Part shown: positions 9,764-20,773 of the stretch, one piece after another
How positions within the stretch are numbered: the first letter of the stretch is position 1
Layout: every line of letters begins with the position of its first letter
Source: Haplomitrium mnioides
Lineage: Eukaryota > Marchantiophyta > Haplomitriopsida > Calobryales
DNA: 41,265 nt
Direction of reading: 5' to 3'
Assembly (NCBI GenBank): GCA_049999725.1
Contig: JBNGIS010025247.1
Location: 24,643-65,907, forward strand
Notes under the pieces: model-generated
Database searches by the model: none
What the model was told of the DNA's origin: nothing
What the model saw: the letters and a program-made list of their open reading frames with translations, nothing else
Position numbers and translations under genes: made by a program

Positions 9764-11151
9764 TTGGGGCATAAAGGTGTTGTGTCCTGCACCTAGGGAC
9801 AATTACAGAAGTATGGACTCCCCCTCTTAGGATTGTCACAGATCAAATACAACAGATTCCAACTATCCTAAGATGACTTAATCACAAAGTTATACAACAT
9901 GATTATAAACAGAGAGCATTTCCCCCTAGGATCATTTAGCTGTCATAGGGACTGGATTCCCCCTTCCGAGCTATCTCAGGGTATGCTCAATTGTTCTGAT
10001 ATATTTGATATTACTCTATTGCTTGAACTTAAACGCAAAATGAGAATCTTACTATACTCTGATACACAAACTGTTTACACTATGTACTGGAATTAGGAAC
10101 AAAGTCCTTGAAGACCCTTTGAACTGATTCCATCACTGATACTTACCTTTTGACTTCTCAGCTGCCTTCCAACCTTCTCAACAACCACCACTCACGCACC
10201 CTTCTCTAGATAGTTTTTCTACTTCCCTCGCAAGAAGCCCTGAATTTACTTCCTCAAGATAGGAAGAGGATTTCTTTTAGTTCTACCTCTAGAAAAGCAG
10301 TCCCCCTGACTGAATGTAATCCACTTCACTCCGAGCCTTGACAAGCCTTACTCCGCAATGCTCATGCACTAATGCAACTCCCTCTCTCTCGACTCCACTT
10401 GAATATTGACACCAGAGCGTACTCCGAGCACTCTGAGATGATGCGCTTGCACAGAGAAATGCAGAGACGACTCCAAGTTCCTCACTCGGCAGTCTCTCCT
10501 TAGTTCTCAATAGGCCAAAATCCCTTCAAGAATCATGTATTGGTTCATCTCCGCTCTAGTCCACCTGCAAGGACGAGTTTACCTAGATCGCCCGATCATC
10601 CAGAGCTCCTAACTCTGCAATTTCACAGCACCCCTCCAGTCCACCTCTGAATCCCCCTGACCCCCTAGAACTAGTCCACCCACTTCACGCGATCCCTTCA
10701 CTGAATTTCCCACTCTTGCCTTACCATGTGCGATTTCCCTGTTGCAAAGTCGCTCTTGCGTACTTTGATTGCATGTGCATCTCCCGACTCCATCGATGTC
10801 CCTCGAGGTATACCCCCTCTCTCCCTGAGTGATCCCGCGCCCTCCTAGCGTGCTTTTTTTGGAAGTTGTTAATTCCGTTAACTTCGGAAATGGAAGTGTT
10901 GATGCGTGGCTTTGATGTTCGTTAATCTCGTTACAACAGAGAATAGGCACGCGCCATGTGTCTTATCAATTGGTCAAGAAGCGACAAGTACAACGATAAC
11001 AAGGTGTCCGAGGAATCTTGCGAATAGAGATTTCGTAGATTCCTGCAGAGCCAGGTTCAAAGGTTTCTTCGAAAAAGAGTTCCGAAGCGCCCCGTGGAAC
11101 CCAGTCCACAGAATCTTAGAAGATTCCTTTGCAGATCTCCAGTTATCCTTT

Positions 11152-11560
11152 GTGCGCCACGTCATCTACTGCACCGTCATCTGATGCTACCCCACAAGAG
11201 GGTAGGCTGACCGTCGTGCTAACCCTCCCTTCCGAGGTTGACCCGCTCGCAGCCCGAGGTTCAATGAGCTTTCCCTTGCTGACTTGCCCGAGGTTCTCTA
11301 AGTCGCCACGTCATCCAAAAGGCACCGATTGGCGCCGCCCCACAAAGAGGTAGGCGAACCGTTGGTTGACTTCCTTCCAAAGTTGACCTTTGGAATCCTC
11401 TCCTCGCGTCTCAGAGTGCCACGTTGTCCGAAGGCCGCCACCCGACACCGCCCTACAAAGGGGTGGGCGGGCAGTAGCGTTGACCCTTCTTCCAAAGTTG
11501 ACCCGCGGACTTCCTGTGCTCGCCACATCATCCAAAGAGCTGTTGCGGACTCATTCGCTC
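11152..11560 (-). repeat. Tandem CCACGTCATCC-headed modules in A2 3' LTR
   Basis: Units open with GCCACGTCATC or close variants at about 11154, 11301, 11416 and 11518. They contain CCCACAAAGAGGTAGGCG-like and AAAGTTGACC-like blocks, with spacing varying from about 100 to 147 bp. The same series is at 19308-19720 in the other LTR, and two inverted relatives flank the 39-bp array in A1. Confidence 0.65.
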
Positions 11561-11750
11561 TCAAAGTAAGAACTTCTATCGATGTCCCATTTTGTTAATC
11601 CGGTTCTTCAATAAGTCGAATTTTTGGTATAGCCCTTTCTCCTGTATTCCATGGTTCCTGAGAGACCTTCACACTTGCTAAGGATCATTGTGCTAGAAGT
11701 ACTTCTTATTTCCTACATTCTGCCTTAGTGCTTCAATTCACTTGCTGACA

Positions 11751-11770
11751 TAATTCCCCCTTTAAGTTTG
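11751..11770 (-). other. Polypurine tract of copy A2
   Basis: Minus strand reads AAACTTAAAGGGGGAATTA directly before the LTR start TGTCAGC. It is equivalent to 7362-7374 in A1. Confidence 0.78.
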
Positions 11771-11884
11771 AAGCGACCCCGCAAACACCCTTCATTTCCC
11801 TTCTGTGTTGGTTGTCTCCTATAAGTGGTCATTGTCCGGCCTCCGTCACTCCTACAATACATCCCTACAAAACACCCTCCCTAC

Positions 11885-11886
<2 letters not shown>

Positions 11887-11920
<34 letters not shown>
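11887..11920 (-). repeat. CA/TG microsatellite inside copy A2
   Basis: A (CA)n run of about 16 repeats between integrase and the polypurine tract, homologous in position to the (TG)n run of A1. It was carried by the element and not formed at this locus. Confidence 0.85.
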
Positions 11921-11922
<2 letters not shown>

Positions 11923-11929
11923 TATAATT

Positions 11930-13178
11930 TTACCTCCGCTGGCTGGCCATCTTCGATGGTGTCACATTTAGGTCCTCTTCCTTCTCCTCTCGATTCTTGT
12001 ATTTTTTCAATCTGTCGAAGTGCACCCTGTTGGGTAACTTGTCACCCTCCAGTGTTTCCAGCTCTACTGACCCATTCCGATGGAGCTTGCTCATCACGAA
12101 TGGTCCCATCCACCTTGTGTGCAATTTCCCAAGGAAATGCATAAACCTGCTGTCATACAGTAGCACCAGATTGTCCTCCTTGAGGTTAGTTGGTTTGAGC
12201 TCCTTATCATGTTGCTTCTTCTTGAGCTCTTATTGGTGCTCCAACTTTCTTTGGGCTATCTCTCTGACTTCTTCTAAGCTCTCCAGCTGATAGAGTCTCT
12301 CCCTTCTACTTTGATCCTCCGCCATCCTCTCTTGCTCCAGCACTCTTCTGGTGGGTACCTCATACTCTAAAGGCACTAGGGCGTGTTGTCCAAAGACCAA
12401 AAAGTAAGGACTATGCCTTGTTGTGGTCTTGAAAGCCAAATGGTAGGCATGGGTGGCAGTAAGCAGCTTCAGATCCCAATCCGCTTTGTTTGCTACTATT
12501 GTTTTACTGAGTATTTTCCCAATGATTCCATTGGCCCTTTCTATTAGGCCATTCGCCTTAGGGTGGTAAGCTGTGGTACTTTTGTGCTTGACCAGGTACC
12601 GATTGGTCAGGTCTTTGGTCAGGAGGTCCAAACCTGCAGAACATTTGCTCATATAGGAAGGCTGCCATTGTCTTGGCATCATCCTTCCTAGTTGCTCTGG
12701 CCTCCACCCACTTGGTGGCATAATCTGTGGCCAATAGTATGTACCTATTGCTCTTCTGGGTGGAAGGTACAATTGAACCGATGAAGTCTATACCCCACTT
12801 CTCAAAAGGTGCTAAGGGAATGATGGGTACCCGAGGATGGTGGTGGTTTGTTGCAGGCCTCCCCATCCTTTGGCAGACATTACACCTCTTTACCCAAAAA
12901 TGCACATCCTTGTGCAATGTGGGCCACCAATATCCTGCATCCAGGATCTTCCTGATTGTGGTGTTGGCTGCAAAGTGGCCTCTTGTCTCTTCTCTATGAA
13001 GTGTCTGCATCACCACTATGGACTGATCTCGCTCTAAACAACATCTGATCATCCCGTCATACCCTCTCTTATGTAATATCCCCTTGATCAAGAGGTATGG
13101 CCTTACCTTTTTGAGGAACACCAACAGCCTTCTCTCTGCTGCTGCCTTGGGGGATTTGAGTTGAACAAAGGAATTCAA
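11930..13178 (-). pseudogene. int: Integrase remnant of copy A2
   Basis: Read leftward: HHCC zinc domain (about 13080-12880; LHREETRGHF, CNVCQ), core with the first catalytic Asp intact (GIDFIGS), then at about 12613-12630 a break where A1 has 50 bp and A2 only about 6. The missing piece holds the second catalytic Asp (VSDQ in A1), and the net loss of 44 bp shifts the frame. The Glu (ANGLIERANG) follows in the new frame (12230-12600), and the C-terminal domain (GKLHTRWMGPF) ends near 11930. The protein could not be active. A further one-base frameshift joins it badly to RNase H near 13135. Confidence 0.9.
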
Positions 13179-13755
13179 TGATGAGAGCGTAATTCGTGGT
13201 CCCTTCGACCCTTACCTGGAACAGATCCTCATCAGGGAATTGGTCGCCTACCTCCTTCTGATTGACAGACCCAACAATCCGAGAGAAGAAATCTGCGTTG
13301 CTGTGCTTCTTCCTTGGCTTGATCCTGACCTCAACATCGAATTCCTGCAAGAGAAGTACCCACCTCGCAATCCGACCGATGACATCTGGTTTGTTCACCA
13401 TGTACTTGAGTGCATTGTGATCCGTGTGAACGATCACTTTTTGCTGCAACAAATAATGCCTAAATTTTTTCAGGGCATAGAAAATTCCCATTGCTTCCCG
13501 ATCTATTGCAGAGTAGTTCTTCTCTGCTGGTGCCAGTAGCCTACTGGCAAAGTATATTGGGTGATCGCGTCCCTTCTCATCTACATGAGATAACACTGCT
13601 CCAATGCAGAATCCTGAAACATCGATCATCACATGAAAGTCCTTTGCCCAACAGGGAGGCACCAATATAGGGGCGCTTGCTAATCTCTCCTTCAATTCTC
13701 TAAAGCTTGCCAATCTTTCAAGAGTGGCCTCAAATGTGCTACCTCTTTTGGTCAT
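13069..13755 (-). pseudogene. pol: RNase H domain of copy A2 pol
   Basis: RNase H removes the RNA strand during reverse transcription. A 228-codon open stretch holds all expected acidic sites: VMIDVSG, AIDREAMG, HTDHNAL and NADFFSR. It is preceded by a stop at the RT junction (CAA in A1, TAA here, near 13754), and its last part runs out of frame after about 13135. This is the best-preserved RNase H of the window. Confidence 0.88.
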
Positions 13756-14790
13756 TTAGGTGAGGGGTAGAGCCACTGAGGCGAATTGGTCAATGAATCT
13801 ACGGTAGTATCCGACACACCTCAAGAATCTTTGCACTTGTTTCAGGTTGGTAGAAAATGCCACATTTACCCAGTTGGTGATCTTTTCTTGATCCACCTCT
13901 ATTCCTCTGCTTGATATCCTATATCCAAGGAGTATCCCCTCCTTCACTCTGAAGAAGCAATTGTCTGGGTGCAACCTCAACCCCGTTTCTCTGGACCTTT
14001 GAAAGGTAAGCCTTACATCTCTCTTATGATCCTCTTGCTTACCGTATACCACCAAATCGTCGATGAACACTTCTAGAAATTTCTTGAGATAGTCGTGGAA
14101 GATGTTCATCATCATTCGCTGGAAGGTACTTGGTGCATTGCATAGATCGAATGGCATTCTTCTGAAAGCAAACACCCCCCATTCCGTGGTGAATGCTGTC
14201 TTGAGCTGATCCTCCTCTCGGATCCAGATTTGGTTATAGCCTGAGTACCCATCAAGAAAGTTGTACACCTCCGGTCTTGTCACCAAATCCAGCACCCCAT
14301 CTGTGAAGGCAACAGGTAGTGGTTCTTTTTCGTGGCATCGTTTAGCTTTCGGAAATCATAGCAGACTCAGATCTTCTTCTTTCCGTCATGCCCTACCTTT
14401 TTGGGTACCACTACCAGAGGAGACACCCATTCACTGTTGAAGATGAGGTAAATGAATTCGGCTTATAGGAGTTTGTCTATCTCCTCCTTCACCAGTAGGG
14501 AGAATTGGGGATTCATCCGATATTGCCTTTGTCGCACCAGAATTGTTGTTGGCTCCAAGTTGATCTGATGCTCCCCTAATTCTCTCGAGACTCCCTTCAA
14601 GTCTAAGTGACTCCAGGCAAAGGCATCACTAAAATTGTACATGAGATTGGTGAGGGTTCGCTCTGTTTCTCTGGGCAATTGGGCACCTATATGGAAGGTG
14701 TGTCCTTCTTAGACCAGTAGCTGCTTGACAATGTGTTGGGCATTCTACACCACTCCCATTTCATTTCTTCCCATGTTATCCTCTGATGGT
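13756..14790 (-). pseudogene. pol: Reverse transcriptase domain of copy A2
   Basis: Copies element RNA into DNA. Read leftward: the N-terminal block (14678-14463; RQRQYRMNPQ, VKEEIDKLL), the WVSPLVVVPKK and DFRKLNDATKK blocks with an in-frame TGA at 14367-14369, then a long open part (14295-13756) with FLDGYSGYNQI, CNAPSTFQR and the catalytic FIDDLVVY (about 14044-14070). The polymerase triad is therefore present but the frame is broken. This is the only family A RT in the window, since A1 has lost it. Confidence 0.92.
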
Positions 14791-15005
14791 ATCAAAGTGG
14801 CTAACCGTACTCTGCCCTTCTCCTGATGAGCTTCTGCGGACCTTCCCGTGTCTGTTTCCTAGATCTGATGAGGTACTTTGGACCTATCTCTCATTGGGAT
14901 CCTAGTGTCTTCAGCTCTGGTCCGATCTTCCGCGGACTTATCCCATTGATGTTCTGTTCCGTCATAGGTGGATAACTCAATTTGGTTGACGGAAATTACA
15001 CCCTC

Positions 15006-15668
15006 CTAGGACAGATCCTCCTCTGTCGCTGCACTCACCAATTGTACCCAATAGTGGTACTCCGAATCCTCTTCTTTGTAGGACCACTCACTATCGTACT
15101 CTGCCTCAGATTGCGTTTCACCCAAGTGAGGAACAGGACCATAGTGCACCGTCGTTTTTTCTGGGCCAAACACTAGTGTGGAGTTCCCCCAATTGTGCAT
15201 CACTCTAGCCCCATACAACTATGGCCTTCCGATCAACACCGGATATGGAGATGCACTGGCAGGTCGCATTACCAGATAATTGAGCTTGAATTCCTTCCCT
15301 CCGATGAATATTGGAATTTGGAGGAGTGAAACCAATGGCTTTACCCTAGAACCATCCGCCAACCTCATGATTCGAGATGTACACTGGAATTTCGTGAATC
15401 TTAGTTTGTGAGTTGTTTCCTCTATCATGATGTTGACGCCTACCCCTCCATCTACGAGCACTAACGACAATGTGCACCCCGTGATCTGAATGTCAATCTC
15501 CGAGGCCCTTTTGTCTTCATATACCAATTGCAGATCTGCTGGAATTCCCACCTTGGGTAGCCTTCTTCTCCTCCTAGCTCCCATCAGCATTTCACGAAGC
15601 TGTCTTCGATACAGTGGGTTATCCTTGATGAGTTGACCCACTGCGGCTGTCACAAGACAATTTTGCAC
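15006..15668 (-). pseudogene. pol: Aspartic protease domain of copy A2
   Basis: Processes the gag-pol polyprotein. The first 149 codons (15668-15219) carry LVLVDGGVGVNIM with the active-site Asp, and end at PVLIGRP followed by TAG where tryptophan is expected. The same frame continues to 15006 (ARVMHNWGNSTLVF) as an acidic linker to RT. It shares the frame of the gag zinc-knuckle part (15840-16577), separated only by stops. Confidence 0.85.
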
Positions 15669-15839
15669 ATCCTCCTAAATGTTGGAGGGGTTGGGCTTTG
15701 TCCTCTCTTCCTCAATTGCAACCTTCGTCTATGCCTCTTGGGTTCCTCCCTGGTGATTTCAGACTTCTTTGAGAGTTTTTTCTGTCACATGTTCTTCTTC
15801 CAGAGCTTCCAAAGCCTCCAATTGTCTCCTGACCTGATC

Positions 15840-17530
15840 CTATTGCTTCGGGTAGAACCATTTCAGATTATCCCTCTGATAATCCGAATCGTTGCGAGAT
15901 GAGGTTGTTTGAGCCGCCCCTTTTGTGGATCTTCGCTCAAACTTCTTCTGGCACCTTTTCTTTGTCTTCGCCCTAGCTCTGGTGACTACTCGGAAACAAT
16001 CTTCGGGAGTAGGAGTCTCCCATTCTGGCAATTTTGCTTCCTCATCGGTCTCTAATGAGATCAAATTGACAGTTGCGGGGGGAGGAGGATTTGCGCTTGG
16101 CCCAAGAGGAGCGTTGGGCCTTTGGTTAGGACAATTCATCGCCACATGCCCCTCCTTCTTATATTGGAAGCATAGGGGAGGTGGTTGACCATAACCACTC
16201 TTCTGTGGTTCTGGACAACTGGATGAAATGTGGCCGGGATGTCCACAATTCCAACATACCATGATTGTTGTTTGGGGTGGCCGATTGGCATTACATGGAT
16301 TTACCGGGCCTCCGTTCCCTCCTGCGGGTCTGTTGAGCATTGTCCGGGGTCCCCCACTGATTTGATACACCATCTCAAGGGCTTCCTCCATGACATACTC
16401 CACCTCTTCTCTCAAGTACTCTGGTGTTTTCTCCCTCACATAATGCACAACATTAGTGTCATTCAGACATTCCTGGGGAGAATGTCCATATTGCTTGCAT
16501 CGGACACACCATACTCCAACTCTCCTAGTTGGTAGAGGCTTGCCCTTCGGCTTAACTCCTGCCAAAAGTATGTTCATTGCCTCTAGCTTGGCGCTCAGCT
16601 CCTCAATTTGATCCCTCCCCCTGGTTTCTTGCTTGCCTCAGATTCGGGTTCAGCTTTCTTGTATCTTACTTTGCTGGCACTCTTGCGATGACTACTCTCC
16701 TTAGTTTGCTTCTTCTTTTTCAGACCCTTCTTTTTCTTCCTTCTGGATGTTCTATCCTCCTTTGAGGTGCTGCTGCTGGCTTTATTTTCGCTTTTTGAAG
16801 AAGAATCAGAACTCTGATGCGTTTCTTTGTCATTGTTCGAAGTGTCCGAAGAGTCATCAGATTCATACTTGGACCTTGCCTTCCTCCGGGAACTGGTGAT
16901 AGCAGCCTTCACATGGGATCTGGCTGCATTCCCTGCAACCTCCAAAGTTTGTAGATCCGTTTGGCGCACCCATGTGCCAATTCTTCTAGGAAGCGCTGCC
17001 AGGAACCACGCTGTGATCATCCTGTCAGTAGCTGGCGGATTTAGCTTCCGTGCCACTTTCTTGAAACGTTGTAAGAATTTCCTCATTGACTTCTTCTTCT
17101 TCATTTGGAGTTGACCCATCTTGATCAGTGCTTTCGTCTCTTCTTCGGTCCTTCATAATTTTGCTATAAAGGCTTCTTTGAATGTATGCAAATCTCCCTA
17201 GACATTTTCTGGCAAATCTTTGTACCAAGGCTGGGCCTCTCCCTTCAATACTGCTGCCAAGATTCCAATTTTCACATGGGCTTCCCCATTTGCTGCTGTA
17301 GTATTTTCCAAGTCATCCAGCCATGCATTTGGGTCATCCTTCGGGCGCCCCTTGAAGGACTTGTATTTGAAACGTCTCCGAAGTCCAGAAGGTGGTACAA
17401 GATTGGCCATCCCTCCACTGGCCACTGCCACTTCCACCCAGAAGCCTTTTCTTTTTGCCACTCTTCCTTAACAGGCTCTCCCAGTTGCTCTGTTTCTCAG
17501 GAGTGGCTTTCTTACAAACTAAATTGAGTC
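15840..17530 (-). pseudogene. gag: gag of copy A2
   Basis: The N-terminal capsid part (17461-16595) has FKYKSFKGRP, DPNAWLDDLE, AQPWYKDLP and a serine/lysine-rich tail. At the G-rich site 16610-16625 the frame changes by -1 exactly as in A1. The nucleocapsid part (16577-15840) has three knuckles: CVRCKQYGHSPQEC, CWNCGHPGHISSSC and CFQYKKEGHVAMNC, the last with Cys to Tyr at its second position. A stop lies between 17228 and 17198. The true start is unclear: the frame is readable from a GTG near 17461 but may begin nearer 17543 in another frame. Confidence 0.88.
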
Positions 17531-17588
17531 TTAGGTGTACCAAGTGGTACCTCTAGTTTGGGTTGGTCTCAGGTTTCTCCAAACCTTT

Positions 17589-17607
17589 GGCCCTCCTTCT
17601 AGCACCA
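17589..17607 (-). other. Primer-binding site of copy A2
   Basis: Minus strand TGGTGCTAGAAGGAGGGCC, eight bases inside the 5' LTR end (TGTCA complement at 17616-17620). It differs from the A1 site at two bases. Confidence 0.7.
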
Positions 17608-17902
17608 AAAATTCATGTCACTTTCTTGTTTCCAGTCTTAACCTTCATAGTCACCTCTTTGGATGCAAGAGAGGACAAATTGTGGGCTTTCAGGTTCTTT
17701 TCTAAGATGGCCCCTTGCTAGTTATGGCTTTGAGGCTTTAAGGATTCTCGCTTTCCTTACTAGCCTTTGATTCACCACTTACTCTCTTCAGACTTCACTC
17801 AAATCATTCATTCACAACTCATGTCAACATTCTCCACACCCAATCTTCCTTGTGCAATTCTGACTGTGTATTCCAAGGACCCAAAACTTGAGGCCGTGCC
17901 AC

Positions 17903-17913
17903 CTTATATGTAA
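17903..17913 (-). promoter_or_regulatory. Possible TATA box, A2 5' LTR
   Basis: Minus strand TACATATAAGG, at the same relative place as in the 3' LTR. In this LTR it would drive element RNA leftward. Form only; no transcription evidence. Confidence 0.35.
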
Positions 17914-19307
17914 TTGGGGCATAAAGGTGTTGTGTCCTACACTTAGGGACAATTACAGAAGTCTAGACTCCCCCTCTCAGGGTTGTCACAGATCGAGTAC
18001 AACAGATTCCAAGTATCCTATAATAACTTAATCACAAAGTTATACAACATGATTATAAATATAGAGCATTTCCCCCTAGGATCATTTAGCTGTGATAGGG
18101 ACTGGATTCCCCCTTCCGAGCTATCTCAGAGCATGCTCAACTATTCTGATATATCGATATTACTCTATTGCTTGAACTTAAACGCAAAATGAGAATCTAA
18201 CTATACTCCGATACGCAAACTGTTTACACTATATACTGGAATTAGGAACAGAGTCCTTGAAGACCCTTTGAACTGACTCCATCACTGATACCTCCCTTTT
18301 GACTTCTCAGCTGCCTTCCAACCTTCTCAACAACCACCACTCACGCACCCTTCTCCAGATAGTTTTTCTACTTCCCTCGCAAGAAGCCCTGAATTTACTT
18401 CCTCAAGCTAGGAAGAGGATTTCTTTTAGTTCCACCTTTAGAAACGCAGTCCCCTTGATTGAATGTAATCCACTTCACTCCGAGCCTTGACAAGTCTTAC
18501 TCCACAGTGCTCAAGCACCAATGCAACCCCCTCTCTCTCTCGACTCCACTTGAATATTGACACGATAGCGCACTCCAAGCACTCTAGGATGATGCGCTTG
18601 CACAAAGAAATGCAGAGATGACTCCAAGCTCCTCACTCGGCAGTCTCTCCTTAGTTCTTAGCAGGCTGAAATCCCTTCAAGAATCATGTATCGGTTCACC
18701 TCCGCTCTGGTCCACCTATGAGGACGAGTTCATCTGGATCACCTGATCATCCAGAGCTCCTCACTCTGCAATTTCATGGCGCCCCTCCAGTCCACCTCTG
18801 AATCCCCATGGCCCCTTGGAACTAGTCCACGCGCTTCACGCAATCCCTTCACTGAATTTCCCACTCATGCCTTACCATATGTGATTTCCCTATTGCGAGG
18901 TCGCTTTTGCATACTTCGATTGCATGTGCATCTCCCTACTCCATCGGCGTCCCTCGTGGTATAACCTCCTCTTTCCTAGAGCGATCCCACGCCCCTCCAA
19001 CGTGCTTCGTTTGAAAGTTGTTAGTTCCGTTAACTTTGGAAAAGGAAGTGTCGACGCGTGGCTCTGATGTTCGTTAATCTCATTACAATGAAGAATAGGC
19101 GTGCGCCGCGTGTCCTGTCAATTGGTTGAGAAGCGACAAGTACAACGATAACAGGGCGTCCAAGGAATTTTGCGGATAGAGATTCTGCAGATTCCTGCAA
19201 AGCCTAGTTCAAAGGTTTCTTCGGAAAAGAGTTCCAAAGTGCCCCGCGGAACCTAGTCCACGGAATCTCAGAAGATTCCTTCCTAGATCCCCAATTTATT
19301 CTTCGCG

Positions 19308-19720
19308 CGCCACGTCATTTGCTGCACCGCCATCGGATGCTGCCCCGCTAGGGGGTAGGCTGACCGTCGCGCTGAACTTCCCTTCTGAAGTTGACCCGCT
19401 TGCAGCCCGAGGTCCAATGAGCTTTCCTTTGTTGCCACGTGTCCTCTGACTTGTCCGATGTTCCTTGAGTCGCCATGTCATCCAAAAGGCGTCGTCCGAT
19501 ACCACCCCACAAAGAGGTAGGCGGATTGCCGACTGACTTCCTTTCAAAGTTGACCTTCGGAATCCTCTCCTCGCGTCTCAGAGCGCTTCGTCGTCTGAAG
19601 GCCGCCGTCCGACGCCGCCTCGCAAAAGGGTAGGCGGACAATTGCGCTGACCCTTCTTCCGAAGTTGACCTACGAACTTCTTGTGCTCGCCACGTCATCC
19701 GAAGAGCCGCTGCGGACTTA
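19308..19720 (-). repeat. Tandem CCACGTCAT-headed modules in A2 5' LTR
   Basis: Counterpart of 11152-11560. It additionally keeps GTTGCCACGTGTCC near 19430, a perfect CACGTG core that is deleted in the 3' LTR between AGCTTTCC and GACTTG. Confidence 0.65.
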
Positions 19721-20016
19721 TTCGCTCTCCGAGTAAGAACTTGTGTTGATGTCGCCATTTCGTTAATCCGGTTCTTCGATAAGTCGTCTTTTTGGTGTAT
19801 CCCTTTCTCCCCCAATCGAATCGGCACCATGTCGCCCTTCTGGATTCCGCGGATCTTCTCTGGTTGGATCAAGGCTAAGTCGTCCCTTCGGCTCCCTCAA
19901 TCCTCCTCCGCTCAGATACCCGATAAATCACCCTTCAGGCATCTTTCGACTTCCTTCGGCTAGACCCACGCTATATCACCCTTTCGGCTCTTCCTCGCAG
20001 CTCCCCGGTTGGACTC

Positions 20017-20098
20017 TATGCGGAACCCTCTTAAGTGGGGTTCCCACGCTGTAAGACGGATCGGAACCCGGTTAAGTGGGATCCCCACTTAGGAAGGC
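20017..20098 (-). repeat. Paired 40-bp palindromic unit in A2 5' LTR
   Basis: The best-preserved pair: CGGAACCCTCTTAAGTGGGG with tail GTAAGACGG, then CGGAACCCGGTTAAGTGGG with tail CACTTAGGAAGGCGG. Each can fold into a short hairpin around TTAAGTGGG/CCCCACTTA. Confidence 0.7.
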
Positions 20099-20773
20099 GG
20101 CTTCCCGCAGATCCTCAGACTCCTTGGAGCTGCCACGTCTTCCGTAGAATCTCGTGAATCTCTCTAGAGACGCCACGTTTCCGTGGAATCTCGCAGGGTG
20201 TTCAGGGAACTCCACATTTCTGCTTGGATTTGCGGATTCGAAGAATGAGTTCGATCGGGCCTTGCAGACGCGCTCCTACTTGCAGAATTGAAGCGTCCCT
20301 CTTCCCTGACCTTGCTTGCCCTTGTGACGATCTTACCTTCTCTTTTCATCCCCAATCCTTGCTTCTCAATTGGTGGCCACGGTAGGACATGTTCGTGATC
20401 TGCCTCCTCTGATTGCCTTCGGATGTCTGCTTGTGGATTCATTCTTTCTTCTCGGATCACTTCACCTAGATTGGTCGTTCCCTTCTCCCTTGCTCGACCA
20501 CGATCCCTGCATCCTCTTGAGGTCTACGACTTCCCGCTGGCCTACTTCGGATTTTGAAATGGGACCCCTCCTCTGGCTGGTGATCACTGCCCTTTGCTCA
20601 TCTTTCCGCCATGATCTTGTCTTCCTCCTAGGAATCATACACCTTGCTCTTAGTAACTTTTTGAGAGTAATCCATGGTTCTTGAGAGACCTTCACACTTG
20701 CTAACGATCATTGTGCTAGAAGTGCTTCTTATTTCCTGCATTCTGCCTTAGTGCTCCAATTCACTGGCTGACA

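Larger units (their letters stand above)
9466..11750 (-). repeat. 3' LTR of copy A2
   Basis: About 2.29 kb, bounded by TGTCACTCCC at the left and CTTGCTGACA at the right. It aligns with 17616-20773 except for one large gap: near 11640 it jumps from CCCTTTCTCC to TTCCATGGTTCC, skipping the equivalent of about 19810-20670. The A1 LTR has recognisable matches to the skipped segment, so this is a deletion, not an insertion in the partner. LTRs are identical at insertion, so it happened after A2 arrived. Confidence 0.92.
9466..20773 (-). mobile_element. Family A Ty3/gypsy LTR retrotransposon, copy A2, nested in the A1 3' LTR
   Basis: Read on the minus strand: 5' LTR (20773-17616), primer site, gag, protease, RT, RNase H, integrase, polypurine tract, 3' LTR (11750-9466). 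The gag zinc-knuckle region and protease share one frame, as expected for a gag-pol polyprotein. Flanking pentamers are AGAGG (9461-9465) and AGGAG (20774-20778), so a perfect 5-bp duplication is not visible. The proof of insertion is that A1 LTR sequence continues across the element. The LTRs differ at roughly 5-6% of sites by hand count over about 400 bp, mostly transitions. Damage includes stops, frameshifts and an integrase deletion. Confidence 0.93.
17616..20773 (-). repeat. 5' LTR of copy A2
   Basis: About 3.16 kb, the longest complete LTR of family A here. Bounds are TGTCACTTTC at the left and GGCTGACA at the right. It includes a candidate TATA (17903-17913), tandem modules (19308-19720), GCCACGTGTCC near 19434 and a 40-bp unit pair (20017-20098). 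The segment 19810-20670 is absent from the 3' partner. Confidence 0.93.
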
